From contig LUYE01000017.1 of NCBI GenBank assembly GCA_001602645.1, positions 1 through 32,713 of the forward strand: a DNA stretch of 32,713 bases, in the 5' to 3' direction. The notes beneath the pieces were generated by a model, which saw only the letters and a list, made by a program, of their open reading frames with translations, did not search any database and was not told where the DNA came from. A program made the translations under genes and the position numbers. Below, piece after piece: positions 16,019 through 23,491 of this stretch; the first letter of the stretch is position 1, and every line of letters starts with the position of its first letter. This DNA comes from Methanosarcinales archaeon Methan_01. Lineage in GTDB: Archaea > Halobacteriota > Methanosarcinia > Methanotrichales > Methanotrichaceae.

Positions 16019-16933
16019 TCAGGGGAGGATCCACGTCCCCGCCCGGCCGACGAGGGCGGCCCCCAGATGGTCGACATCGGTGATGAGGGCACCCATCCCG
16101 GTCGCCTCGGCGAAGGAGAGGGCGGCCTCCACCTTCGGCCCCATGCTCCCCGGCGGCAGGAGATCGATGAGACCCCGGGCGTCTTCGGGGCGGAGGTGGG
16201 GGATCGGCTCGGCCCGTATGCCGCCGAAATCCCGGTAGACTGCGTCCACCTCCGTCAGGATGACGAGCCTCTCAGCTCCCAGGGCGACGGCCATGAGGGA
16301 AGCGGTCAGGTCTTTATCCACCACCGCCTCCACCCCAAAGAGCTCCCTGCCCCGACCCCGGCGGACGGGGATCCCACCGCCGCCTCCGGCGATGACGAGG
16401 TGGCCTTCGGCCACGGCCTCCCGGACCAGCCCGATCTCCACCACCTCCAGGGGCCGGGGGGAGGGGACGACCCGCCTCCACCCGCCGGCCCCTGGGGCGA
16501 GGTCCCAGCCGTGGATCTCCCGGAGCCGGAGGGCTTCCTCCTCGCCGTAGAACGGCCCCACCGGCTTCGCCGGCTGAGCGAAGGCCGGATCTGATCCGTC
16601 GACGACGACCTGGGTCATCACCGCCGCCACATACTGATTAGGATGGGCCGAGGCGGACCGGATCGTCCTCGCGAGGAGGTAGCCGATGGACCCCTGGGTC
16701 TCGGCCACCAGGACGTCCAGGGGCTCCGGAGGGATCCGGTCCTGGGTCGCTTCGATCCTGAGGAGGATCATCCCCACCTGGGGGCCGTTCCCGTGGACGA
16801 GGACCAGCCCCTCCCCCGAGGGGTTGACGAGGCGGAGGGCAGCTGCCAGGGCCAAGGCCCGGGGCCCCTGGGACTTGGGGTCCAGAGGGTCGGGGAGGAG
16901 GGCGTTTCCGCCGAAGGCGACGACCGAGACCGT
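16019..16933 (-). CDS. arcC: Carbamate kinase, start codon missing or frameshifted
   Basis: This amino-acid-kinase-fold enzyme interconverts carbamoyl phosphate + ADP and ATP + carbamate. Conserved blocks include VVAFGGNALL at the extreme N-terminus, LVHGNGPQVGMIL, ETQGSIGYLLARTI, VIAGGGGGIPV, DKDLTASLMA and GSMGPKVEAAL. The in-frame reading begins at ACG, immediately after the in-frame TGA that stops the upstream GTPase gene. No ATG, GTG or TTG occurs before the GGNALL block. The first in-frame start, a TTG at 16855, would delete that essential motif. A GTG at 16937 lies one base out of frame. Deleting one A of the AA at 16933-16934 would give GTG-ACG-GTC-TCG and a typical 305-residue enzyme overlapping the upstream gene by 4 bp. 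This is therefore either a frameshift mutation, a sequence error or an unusual initiation event. Confidence 0.85.
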   Translation of the reverse strand, partial: TVSVVAFGGNALLPDPLDPKSQGPRALALAAALRLVNPSGEGLVLVHGNGPQVGMILLRIEATQDRIPPEPLDVLVAETQGSIGYLLARTIRSASAHPNQYVAAVMTQVVVDGSDPAFAQPAKPVGPFYGEEEALRLREIHGWDLAPGAGGWRRVVPSPRPLEVVEIGLVREAVAEGHLVIAGGGGGIPVRRGRGRELFGVEAVVDKDLTASLMAVALGAERLVILTEVDAVYRDFGGIRAEPIPHLRPEDARGLIDLLPPGSMGPKVEAALSFAEATGMGALITDVDHLGAALVGRAGTWILP

Positions 16934-18274
16934 TCACCCACCCCCCGACCTATCTCCAGAGGCGAGGAACTTCTCCACCACCCCCCGGAGCCCCGGATCC
17001 TCCATCTCCACCATCTCGTAGGTGACCCGGAGGACGGGCTTGTTGATCTTGATAGAGGCGGCCAGGTCCACGGGGGTGGAGACGACGACCGCGTCCGCCG
17101 GGACCCGGTTGATCGTCTCCTCCAGCTCCGCCATCTGGTGAGGGTAGTACCCCATCGCTGGGAGGACCGGCCCTATCTGGGGGTACCTCCTGAAGACCTC
17201 CACGAAGGACCCCACGGCGTAGGGCCGGGGATCGACCACCTCAGCCGCCCCGTACCGCCAGGCCGCCTCCAGCCCCGCCCCGTGGCTCATCCCCCCGTGG
17301 CTGAGGCTGGGGCCGTCCTCCACCACCAGGACCCTATTCCCGGCGACGAGCTCTGGACGGTCGGCCCGGACCTCCGAGGAGGTGAGGACCGTCCTCGCCC
17401 CCGGGTTGACCCTCCGGACGCTCTCCCTGATCTCCGCCACGGCCCGAGAGCCCGCCGTCCTCGCCTTGCTGATGACTACGACGTCGGCCCGGCGGAGGTT
17501 CACCTGGCCGGGGTAATAGGAGAGCTCGTGCCCCGGCCGGAGGGCGTCGGCGATGGTTATCCAGAGGTCGGGGCGGAGGAAGGGGAGGTCGTTGTTCCCG
17601 CCGTCCCAGACGATCAGGTCCCCCTCGCCTTCCGCCATCTCCAGGACCTCGCCGTAGTCCACCCCCGCTAGGACCGGCGTCCACTCCTTCAGATGGGCTT
17701 CGTACTCCTCCCTCTCCTCCATCGTCACCCCCGCACGATCCAGGTCCTCGAGGGCCAGAAACCTCTGGACCCTCATCGCCAGGAGATCGCCGTAGGGCAT
17801 CGGGTGGCGGACGACTACGGGCTTTAGCCCCCACTGCCGGAGGATGCGGGAGACGTACCGGGCGGCGGGGCTCTTCCCCGCCCCAGTCCTGACGGCAGTG
17901 ACGGCGATCACCGGGAGGCGGCTTTTGAGCATCGTATGCTCGCCGCTCAGAAGGCCGAAGTCCGCCCCAGAGGCTAAGACGCGGCTCGCGAGGTCGATCA
18001 CCTCCTGGGCTGAGAGGTCGCTGTAGGCGAGGATGCACCTCTCCACCCCCTCTTCCTGGATTATCTCCTCCAGCCCCACCTCCGGCCAGATGGGGAGGCC
18101 CCGAGGGTACAAGGGCCCCGCCAGCTCCGGAGGGTAGGAACGGTAGGCGATGCCTGGAATCTGGGCGGCGGTGAAACCCACCACCTCATACCTCCCCTGG
18201 TCCCGGAAGAAGAGGTTGAAGTTGTGGAAGTCGCGGCCTGCGGCCCCCAGGATCAGAACTCGCTCTCTAGCCAT
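16934..18274 (-). CDS. Cyclic 2,3-diphosphoglycerate synthetase-like P-loop GTPase
   Basis: This 446-residue cytoplasmic protein resembles the COG2403/cPGS group. An N-terminal Rossmann-like segment (RVLILGAAGRDFHNFN, about 5-20) is followed by a P-loop AVRTGAGKS at about 127-135. The motif DLIVWDGGNNDLPF near 217-230 looks like a Walker B-type region. In Methanothermus fervidus a related enzyme makes the thermoprotectant cyclic 2,3-diphosphoglycerate. Many homologues in mesophiles are uncharacterised, so that activity is uncertain here. Adjacency and apparent coupling with carbamate kinase suggests a joint role in carbamoyl-phosphate or nucleotide metabolism, which is inference. The ATG at 18274 has AGGAG about 12 nt upstream. 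Confidence 0.75.
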   Translation of the reverse strand: MARERVLILGAAGRDFHNFNLFFRDQGRYEVVGFTAAQIPGIAYRSYPPELAGPLYPRGLPIWPEVGLEEIIQEEGVERCILAYSDLSAQEVIDLASRVLASGADFGLLSGEHTMLKSRLPVIAVTAVRTGAGKSPAARYVSRILRQWGLKPVVVRHPMPYGDLLAMRVQRFLALEDLDRAGVTMEEREEYEAHLKEWTPVLAGVDYGEVLEMAEGEGDLIVWDGGNNDLPFLRPDLWITIADALRPGHELSYYPGQVNLRRADVVVISKARTAGSRAVAEIRESVRRVNPGARTVLTSSEVRADRPELVAGNRVLVVEDGPSLSHGGMSHGAGLEAAWRYGAAEVVDPRPYAVGSFVEVFRRYPQIGPVLPAMGYYPHQMAELEETINRVPADAVVVSTPVDLAASIKINKPVLRVTYEMVEMEDPGLRGVVEKFLASGDRSGGG

Positions 18275-18388
18275 AGAGCTTCTACTTCTCCTTTCATGAT
18301 CATCAATCTGACCCCATAATCGGTGGAGACGATCTAAAGCGATGATGCCCTTCCCAAAGGCGGGACTGTTCAGTCAATTTTTCTCGTC

Positions 18389-18399
18389 GGTTTTAAGTA
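18389..18399 (+). promoter_or_regulatory. TATA box for DUF523-DUF1722 gene
   Basis: The sequence GGTTTTAAGTA lies about 20-25 bp before the paired ATG codons at 18413/18416. No Shine-Dalgarno sequence is present, so a leaderless transcript is likely. It lies in the 138-bp divergent intergenic region shared with the GTPase gene. Confidence 0.5.
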
Positions 18400-18412
18400 G
18401 CTCTGACCCCCA

Positions 18413-19426
18413 ATGATGAAAGAAGGGTGGTTTTCGTTGAGAGAGTTTCCCAGGCCGAGGGTGGTGGTGAGCAGGTGCATCGAGGTCGACCACTGCAGGT
18501 ACAACGGCCAGATCATCAGCAGTGACTTTGTAAAGAGCCTTCAGCCTTACGTCCAGTTCGAACCGATCTGCCCCGAGGTGGAGATCGGCCTCGGCGTCCC
18601 CAGGGATCCGGTGAGGCTCGTCTCTTCCGGCAGAGAGAAAGAGACGAGGCTCATCCAGCCCGCGACGGATAGGGACGTCACGGCGGAGATGAATGCCTTC
18701 GCCGACGCCTTCCTCGACGCCGTGGGCGACGTCGATGGCTTCGTCCTCAAGGCGAGCTCCCCCTCCTGTGGGATCAGAAACACCAAGGTCTACCCCACCG
18801 CCGGAAGGTCGGCGCCCCTCACCAGGAGCGCGAGCGGCCTCTTCGGCGCCGCCGTTCTGGCCAGCCACCCCCACCTCGCCGTCGAGGACGAGGGGAGGCT
18901 CCGAAACCCGAGGATAAGGGAGCACTTCATGACGAGGCTCTTCACCCTGGCGAGCTTCCGGGAGGTGAAGAGGTCGGAGTCGATGGAGGAGCTCGTCCGG
19001 TTCCAGACTGAGAACAAGATGCTCCTCCTCGCCCACCACCAGGCCGAGGCGAGGGCCCTCGGCAGGATCGCCGCCAACCACGACCACCTTCCCTTCGATG
19101 ATCTGGTCGGCGAGTACGAGCCCCACCTGGCGAGGGCTCTATGCCGCGCCCGGAGGTACACCTCCAACATCAACGTCCTGATGCACATCTTCGGCCACTT
19201 CAAAGGTCGGCTATCGCCGGGGGAGAGGGCGATCTTCCTGGAGAACGTCCAGAGATACCGGGACGGCAAAATAACGATCTGCCCCAACACCACCATCCTC
19301 AGGGCCTGGGCGGCACGGTTCGAGGACGAATACCTGGGGAGCCAGACCTTCTTTGAGCCCTACCCCGAGGACCTGGTTGAGGTCGACCCCGCCGTCTCTC
19401 ACCGGGGCCGGGACCTCTGGAGGTGA
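18413..19426 (+). CDS. DUF523-DUF1722 (YbgA-like) fusion protein
   Basis: This 337-residue cytoplasmic protein has two conserved domains. Residues about 10-160 match DUF523, with cysteines in VVVSRCIEVDHCRYNG, the block CPEVEIGLGVPRDP and KASSPSCG. These probably bind a metal or Fe-S centre. Residues about 195-325 match DUF1722/YbgA, with QTENKMLLLAHHQAEARALG, NVLMHIFGHFKG and the terminal PYPEDL. The same two-domain arrangement is widespread in bacteria and archaea. I know of no firmly established reaction, although gene neighbourhoods elsewhere have hinted at DNA repair or sulfur chemistry. Two adjacent ATG codons (18413, 18416) are available, and the transcript is probably leaderless. It is a single gene converging on the tubulin-like operon. 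Confidence 0.85.
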   Translation: MMKEGWFSLREFPRPRVVVSRCIEVDHCRYNGQIISSDFVKSLQPYVQFEPICPEVEIGLGVPRDPVRLVSSGREKETRLIQPATDRDVTAEMNAFADAFLDAVGDVDGFVLKASSPSCGIRNTKVYPTAGRSAPLTRSASGLFGAAVLASHPHLAVEDEGRLRNPRIREHFMTRLFTLASFREVKRSESMEELVRFQTENKMLLLAHHQAEARALGRIAANHDHLPFDDLVGEYEPHLARALCRARRYTSNINVLMHIFGHFKGRLSPGERAIFLENVQRYRDGKITICPNTTILRAWAARFEDEYLGSQTFFEPYPEDLVEVDPAVSHRGRDLWR

Positions 19427-19460
19427 GGGCTCGGCGGAAGAGCCAAAGTTGAAGGAGCGG

Positions 19461-19485
19461 AAAAAGCCGGAGAAAGAGGGAAAAA
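19461..19485 (-). terminator. T-tract terminator candidate for tubulin-like operon
   Basis: On the reverse strand two T5 runs (19481-19485 and 19461-19465) lie about 130 bp past the last operon stop, in otherwise GC-rich DNA. Archaeal RNA polymerase terminates at such T-tracts without needing a hairpin. Confidence 0.4.
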
Positions 19486-19614
19486 GAAGCCTAAGACGGA
19501 GGGAGATGAGGGCGGACCCTCAGGCCTCCGCCATCTTCTGGGTCGCCGCCTTCTCTGCAAGGATGATCTTCTCTTTCAAGGCCCCCTGGGCTACCTCGCC
19601 CCCCCCCCGAGCCT

Positions 19615-19830
19615 CTAGAGACCCAAGGCGTCTTCGGCCTCGTATATCCTCTCAAACTCTTGGCCGTACCGAGGGTAGCTCAGGGGGACCATCGATGGAC
19701 CTCCCATCAACGAGAAGGAGGGGTCTACCTCGATCACCTCGCCTTTCTTGTTCTTCACCAGGAGCCAGAGGCCATGGACGCCACCGGAAAAGCCCATTTC
19801 TTCGCCATGGTCGTTCCCACATCTCACCAA
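19615..19830 (-). CDS. Small hypothetical protein, last gene of tubulin-like operon
   Basis: This 71-residue frame begins 5 bp after the stop of the FtsZ/tubulin-like gene, with TTG (19830) or the adjacent GTG. There is no clear ribosome binding site, so it relies on coupling. The protein reads like a folded soluble domain (GGVHGLWLLVKNKKGEVIEV, then a PSFSLMGGPSMV stretch). Its GGVHGLWLLV resembles GGVKGLWLEA near residue 39 of the tubulin-like protein itself, which could be chance or a shared small motif. I recognise no family. A run of ten G (coding strand) directly follows its TAG, and a plausible helical peptide continues in a shifted frame. A frameshifted longer ancestor is therefore possible. 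Confidence 0.5.
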   Translation of the reverse strand: MVRCGNDHGEEMGFSGGVHGLWLLVKNKKGEVIEVDPSFSLMGGPSMVPLSYPRYGQEFERIYEAEDALGL

Positions 19831-19835
19831 AAGGC

Positions 19836-21371
19836 TCAGAGCCCCCGTTCCGTGAGGATCCTCTTCACCTCTGCCTCCACGAGCTTTCGAAGATCCTCGT
19901 CCCTTATCTCTCCGCCGCCCCGGTGGGCCTCGTGGGGGCGGGGTCCCCGGCTCGACCTCTCAAAGACGTTCCTCTCTTCAAGGAAGAAGGGCTTCTCGCC
20001 AACCTCGATTCGTTTGAGCCCCTCTAAAAAGCGCTCTCGGATCCCATCTTCTCCGCGGAAGTAATCCTCCAGGGCCCTCTTCGTCAGATCCGGCATCCCA
20101 TCTTTGACGAGGTTGCTCTCGGGGTCGTCCATGTACTTGAGGGCCATCCTGATCACCCTGTGGAGACGATACTCGAGGTTACCCTTCACCTCACATCCCC
20201 TCTTCTCACCGTAGGGGTTTCGCAGGAGGATCAGGATCTCATCCCAGCCTTTCTCTCCAAGCTTCCTCCACGGCTCAATCCGATCTGAAGGAAGGCCCGT
20301 CTCCCTCGCCACCGCCTTCCCAATCTCCTCGAGGTTCATGAAACCTCTGGTGAAGACGTAAGCCCTCTCAGCCCTCCGCGGATCGCATCCGAAGAGCTGC
20401 CCCTCAGAGAGGGCCTTTCTGACGAGATCGCCTTCGGGGTCCTTCCGCCTCCGATCTCGGAAGTAGCAGGGGACGAGGATGGGAGGGCGGTCCAGCCCCT
20501 CAATGAACTTCTCCCGCATCGCCAGGCTCGGAGGGTCCTCCCCGGGATAATGGCGGCCGGCTACGAAAGGTATCATCGACTGATGGATGAAGTCGTCGAT
20601 GGCGGAGTAGTCCTGACCGAACCTCTCCACCAAGATCTGGTTGTCCGCGAGGATCACTCCATCCACCCCCACCCCGACCTTTTTGGTCAGCAGATCGTAG
20701 AGGGAGATTGTCGCGCCGAGGTCCCTCTTCGCCTCCTTCGCCCTCTGCTGAGGGTCGGTCCCCTCCTCGGTGAGAACCCCCAAAACGAAGACCGGATATG
20801 CGGGCCGCTCCCCTCGGATGTACCTGGTTATGGGGTTGACAAAGCCGGTCCCTGTCCCTCCGCCGAAGGAGACTATGAAGAGGATACCATCGCACATCTC
20901 CGACCCGCTCATCCCCTTCTCGGCCGCCAGGGTGGTATAACCCCGGATCTTGTCCCAGGCTGCCCTCAGGATCGGGTTCTCCGACTCGTGCTCCGATAGG
21001 GCGGCCCGTTTCACCTCTTCATCGGCCTCAAAGATCTCGAAGACGGCCTTGAGGAACTCAGCCTGCCTCATGAACCCTTGTTTCTTGACATCGTAACCGT
21101 ATTTGTCGACGATCAGCTTCGAGGTCTTGGATTTAGATCCTATGACGTCGTGGGGTATGAAAAAACCTGGATAGCATCCCTTCTCCAGGGAGCCGAAGAA
21201 GCTCTGGTTCTCCGTCTCCTGGACGTCCGCCTCCAGCCAGAGGCCCTTGACGCCTCCGAAGGAGACGTGCTCCCCCAGGGACTTCTTGAGCGGCGCCACG
21301 TCCTGGTTTTTGAGGAACCGCTCCGCCAGATGTCCTCCACACCCACCGATCCCGATTATACACAGCCTCAT
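19836..21371 (-). CDS. Divergent FtsZ/tubulin-family GTPase
   Basis: This 511-residue cytoplasmic protein has the GTP-binding fold of the tubulin superfamily. The N-terminal loop IGIGGCGGHLAERF (residues 6-19) is nucleotide-binding. The defining tubulin signature GGGTGTG is complete at 170-176. A helix-strand block VDGVILADNQILVERFG (236-252) is followed by QDYSAIDDF (253-261), at the position of the T7 catalytic loop. All are in the FtsZ order. The rest of the sequence is unlike FtsZ, CetZ or TubZ: there is a ~90-residue insertion between T1 and T4 and a ~230-residue C-terminal part rich in charged residues. It should hydrolyse GTP on polymerisation and may form filaments. Its ATG overlaps the upstream membrane-protein stop by 4 bp, so it is made together with that protein. 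It is not expected to be the main cell-division FtsZ. Confidence 0.85.
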   Translation of the reverse strand: MRLCIIGIGGCGGHLAERFLKNQDVAPLKKSLGEHVSFGGVKGLWLEADVQETENQSFFGSLEKGCYPGFFIPHDVIGSKSKTSKLIVDKYGYDVKKQGFMRQAEFLKAVFEIFEADEEVKRAALSEHESENPILRAAWDKIRGYTTLAAEKGMSGSEMCDGILFIVSFGGGTGTGFVNPITRYIRGERPAYPVFVLGVLTEEGTDPQQRAKEAKRDLGATISLYDLLTKKVGVGVDGVILADNQILVERFGQDYSAIDDFIHQSMIPFVAGRHYPGEDPPSLAMREKFIEGLDRPPILVPCYFRDRRRKDPEGDLVRKALSEGQLFGCDPRRAERAYVFTRGFMNLEEIGKAVARETGLPSDRIEPWRKLGEKGWDEILILLRNPYGEKRGCEVKGNLEYRLHRVIRMALKYMDDPESNLVKDGMPDLTKRALEDYFRGEDGIRERFLEGLKRIEVGEKPFFLEERNVFERSSRGPRPHEAHRGGGEIRDEDLRKLVEAEVKRILTERGL

Positions 21372-22051
21372 CGGATCCCTCCTAGGGCCTCAGCGTATAC
21401 AGGCCAGAGGAGCGCCACCTCAGAGCCAAAGAGGGCGAGGAAGGCGAGGCCCCTCGCAGCCGGGTCCAACTCGGGAAATATCGTCCCCAGCTGGACGGAT
21501 AGAGCGATGGAGAGGGCCAGGGCTGGCACCGTCAGCATTATCGCGACCTTCGTCTCCCTGGAGAGCTCGTAGTAGCCGTAGAGCTCTTTGGGGATGAAAG
21601 CGGCCGCCAAACCCGTCAGAAGGAGGAAGAAAAGGCCGAAGGCCGCAAACCCCACGGGGCCCGAGGATAGGGTTGGCACCAGGTAGTAGTTGCGGCCAGG
21701 GAATATCTCGGGGGTCAGGAAGTAGAAGTAGGCGAAGGCGGCAAAGAGGAGCATCCACGCCGCCACCGCCGCGGCGTTGAAGTTCGATCCCTGGCGGGTG
21801 AACATCTCCTCTCGAAGGTCCTCGGGGGATACTTCACCGCCATGGGTGGTGGCTGCTACGTTCCGGTAAGTCCTATCCATGTTCAACCTGTGGAGGAGAA
21901 CCCCTCCGGCCAGGAGGGCGATGAATATCCCGACGCCCAAAAGGCCGTTGGAATAGATGCCGGCGAGGAAGCTCGATAACCCCTCGGAGGCCAGCCCCGA
22001 CGATATATCGACGGCCTGGACCGTCGCCACCGTCTCGTTCAGGTCGCTCAT
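21368..22051 (-). CDS. Five-helix membrane protein of tubulin-like operon
   Basis: This 227-residue integral membrane protein has no recognised family. Hydrophobic helices are visible at about 35-54, 93-112, 132-152, 168-190 and 200-220. A soluble N-terminal segment (1-30) precedes them. A charged loop at about 56-90 (HRLNMDRTYRN, EDLREEMFTRQ) is probably cytoplasmic and could contact the tubulin-like GTPase. The start overlaps the stop of the secreted/anchored protein gene by 4 bp, and the stop overlaps the start of the GTPase gene by 4 bp. Strict coupling on both sides argues that it is the membrane hub connecting the two. Confidence 0.8.
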   Translation of the reverse strand: MSDLNETVATVQAVDISSGLASEGLSSFLAGIYSNGLLGVGIFIALLAGGVLLHRLNMDRTYRNVAATTHGGEVSPEDLREEMFTRQGSNFNAAAVAAWMLLFAAFAYFYFLTPEIFPGRNYYLVPTLSSGPVGFAAFGLFFLLLTGLAAAFIPKELYGYYELSRETKVAIMLTVPALALSIALSVQLGTIFPELDPAARGLAFLALFGSEVALLWPVYAEALGGIR

Positions 22052-23490
22052 CGATACAGCCTCCTCTCGATCACGATCCCACCTGCAAGGGCTGCCAGCA
22101 GAACGAAGAGGAGGTTTCCGATGGTCACCGCCGAGTATATCGGATACCTGACGATCTTCGGATGGATCTTCCCATCGGAGGTTCCGCCCATCATCTCTTC
22201 AGAGTTCTGGTCGGTAGCCGAGTACTTGAAGTAGTAGGTGAAGCTTTCGTCGGCGTCGGATACGTCGAAGGGCCTGAGATCGAAGAGGACGACCTGCGCA
22301 TCCTCAGAGGCGTTGATAACCCTCGTATCCTGATACCGGTTGGGGTGGGACGGGGTGCTGGTGTAGAGGTCTATCCGAAGGTTATCCACCTCCAGGTTCT
22401 TCACCTTGAGGCTGAACCGATAGTTCTGCCACCAGTACCGGTTCTCGTCCGCGGCCTCCACATTGGAGTCCGAGACGAAGATCTTGGGGCTGGGGAGGAG
22501 GCTCGGCCCGGGATATATCTCCGTCGCGTTGCCATCGAGGCCGTCGCCGTAGGTGAACCGGTAAGAGAAGTTCCTCCCAGCGTCCCCCTCGCCAAAGAGG
22601 CCGTACTCGCTGGCAGAGAAGGTGACGTTCGTCCCCGACTTCACCTCCTGGGTGAGGTTCGCCCGCTCCCTCCCCTGGTCGTCAAGGACTTGGAGGGTGA
22701 CGTTGACGAGGTCCCCATCGGCGTCGACGAACCGGGACGCATACCGGATCGGATCGTTATACCTGGCCCTTGCTGGCTCAACCCTGATGCTCTCCCCCAC
22801 GACCTCCGGGGGGCTGTTGACGAGCTCGAGCTCCAGGATGCTGTAATAATCGTCTTTCTGATAGGGCCTGGTGTACATGGTGTCGGTGAGGTAGGTGCTG
22901 TGCATGTCGTTGAACCAAATCCGGAAGGTGGCGTTCCCCACCACCCTCGAATCGACGAACGGAGTCAGCCCGGACCAGTCCCGGATGGTGGAGTTGGACT
23001 TCTGGGAGTACTCGTTCGCGAGGATCACCCTCTGAGATCCGACCCTGGTGAAGTTCTCATCCCCCGGACCCTTCGCCTCCAGGTAAAGGTAGACGTCTGA
23101 CCTGACCTCGATGGGGTTGTCATTCTTCACATAGGCATAGATGTCCAGATTGTCATTTCTTGTGATCTTTGTCTTCTCTGAAGGGTACCATATCAGGACC
23201 GTCGGAGCGGAGTAATTCTTCGGCGGGACGAAGGGTATATGGAGGAGCTTTTTGAGGTACTCGTACTCCTGGGGCTCGTCCTGCTTCCATTTCTCCAGGT
23301 TGCCGATGAGGTCGTCCAGCTCCAGCTTGACGATCTTCTTTCCCCCGCTCGTGGTGGTGGACGCCCCGCCGCTGCTCCCTCCGCTGGATGAGGGGGTGGA
23401 CTTCGGCGGCGAGGGGCTCACCCCCTGGGCCTCGACCACCAGGGGGAGGAGAAGGAGGGTCACGATGAGGAATGCTGCCAATCTCTTCAT
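22048..23490 (-). CDS. Secreted, C-terminally membrane-anchored repeat protein
   Basis: This 480-residue extracytoplasmic protein has a signal peptide (about 1-21), a Ser/Thr/Gly/Pro-rich low-complexity segment (28-49), several all-beta Ig-like stretches, and one C-terminal membrane helix (about 452-474) followed by RRLYR. The protein would be held on the outer face of the membrane. Blocks such as FSYRFTYGDG, then YPGPS, then YRFSLKVKNLEVDNLRIDLY resemble the repeat unit of the larger secreted protein encoded just upstream, so the two probably share a domain family. Several N-x-S/T sites suggest N-glycosylation, as is common on archaeal surface proteins. The gene begins 1 bp after the upstream stop. 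Confidence 0.8.
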   Translation of the reverse strand: MKRLAAFLIVTLLLLPLVVEAQGVSPSPPKSTPSSSGGSSGGASTTTSGGKKIVKLELDDLIGNLEKWKQDEPQEYEYLKKLLHIPFVPPKNYSAPTVLIWYPSEKTKITRNDNLDIYAYVKNDNPIEVRSDVYLYLEAKGPGDENFTRVGSQRVILANEYSQKSNSTIRDWSGLTPFVDSRVVGNATFRIWFNDMHSTYLTDTMYTRPYQKDDYYSILELELVNSPPEVVGESIRVEPARARYNDPIRYASRFVDADGDLVNVTLQVLDDQGRERANLTQEVKSGTNVTFSASEYGLFGEGDAGRNFSYRFTYGDGLDGNATEIYPGPSLLPSPKIFVSDSNVEAADENRYWWQNYRFSLKVKNLEVDNLRIDLYTSTPSHPNRYQDTRVINASEDAQVVLFDLRPFDVSDADESFTYYFKYSATDQNSEEMMGGTSDGKIHPKIVRYPIYSAVTIGNLLFVLLAALAGGIVIERRLYR

Positions 23491-23491
23491 A

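Noticed and set aside
16643-17671. 342-codon forward open frame across carbamate kinase and GTPase genes
   Set aside because: It is antisense to two recognisable enzymes and rich in Gly/Pro/Asp with no motif or ribosome binding site. It is a GC-rich shadow.
22162-23100. 312-codon forward open frame antisense to the anchored secreted protein
   Set aside because: The reverse strand has a signal peptide, a membrane anchor and tight operon spacing. The forward frame has no start signals.
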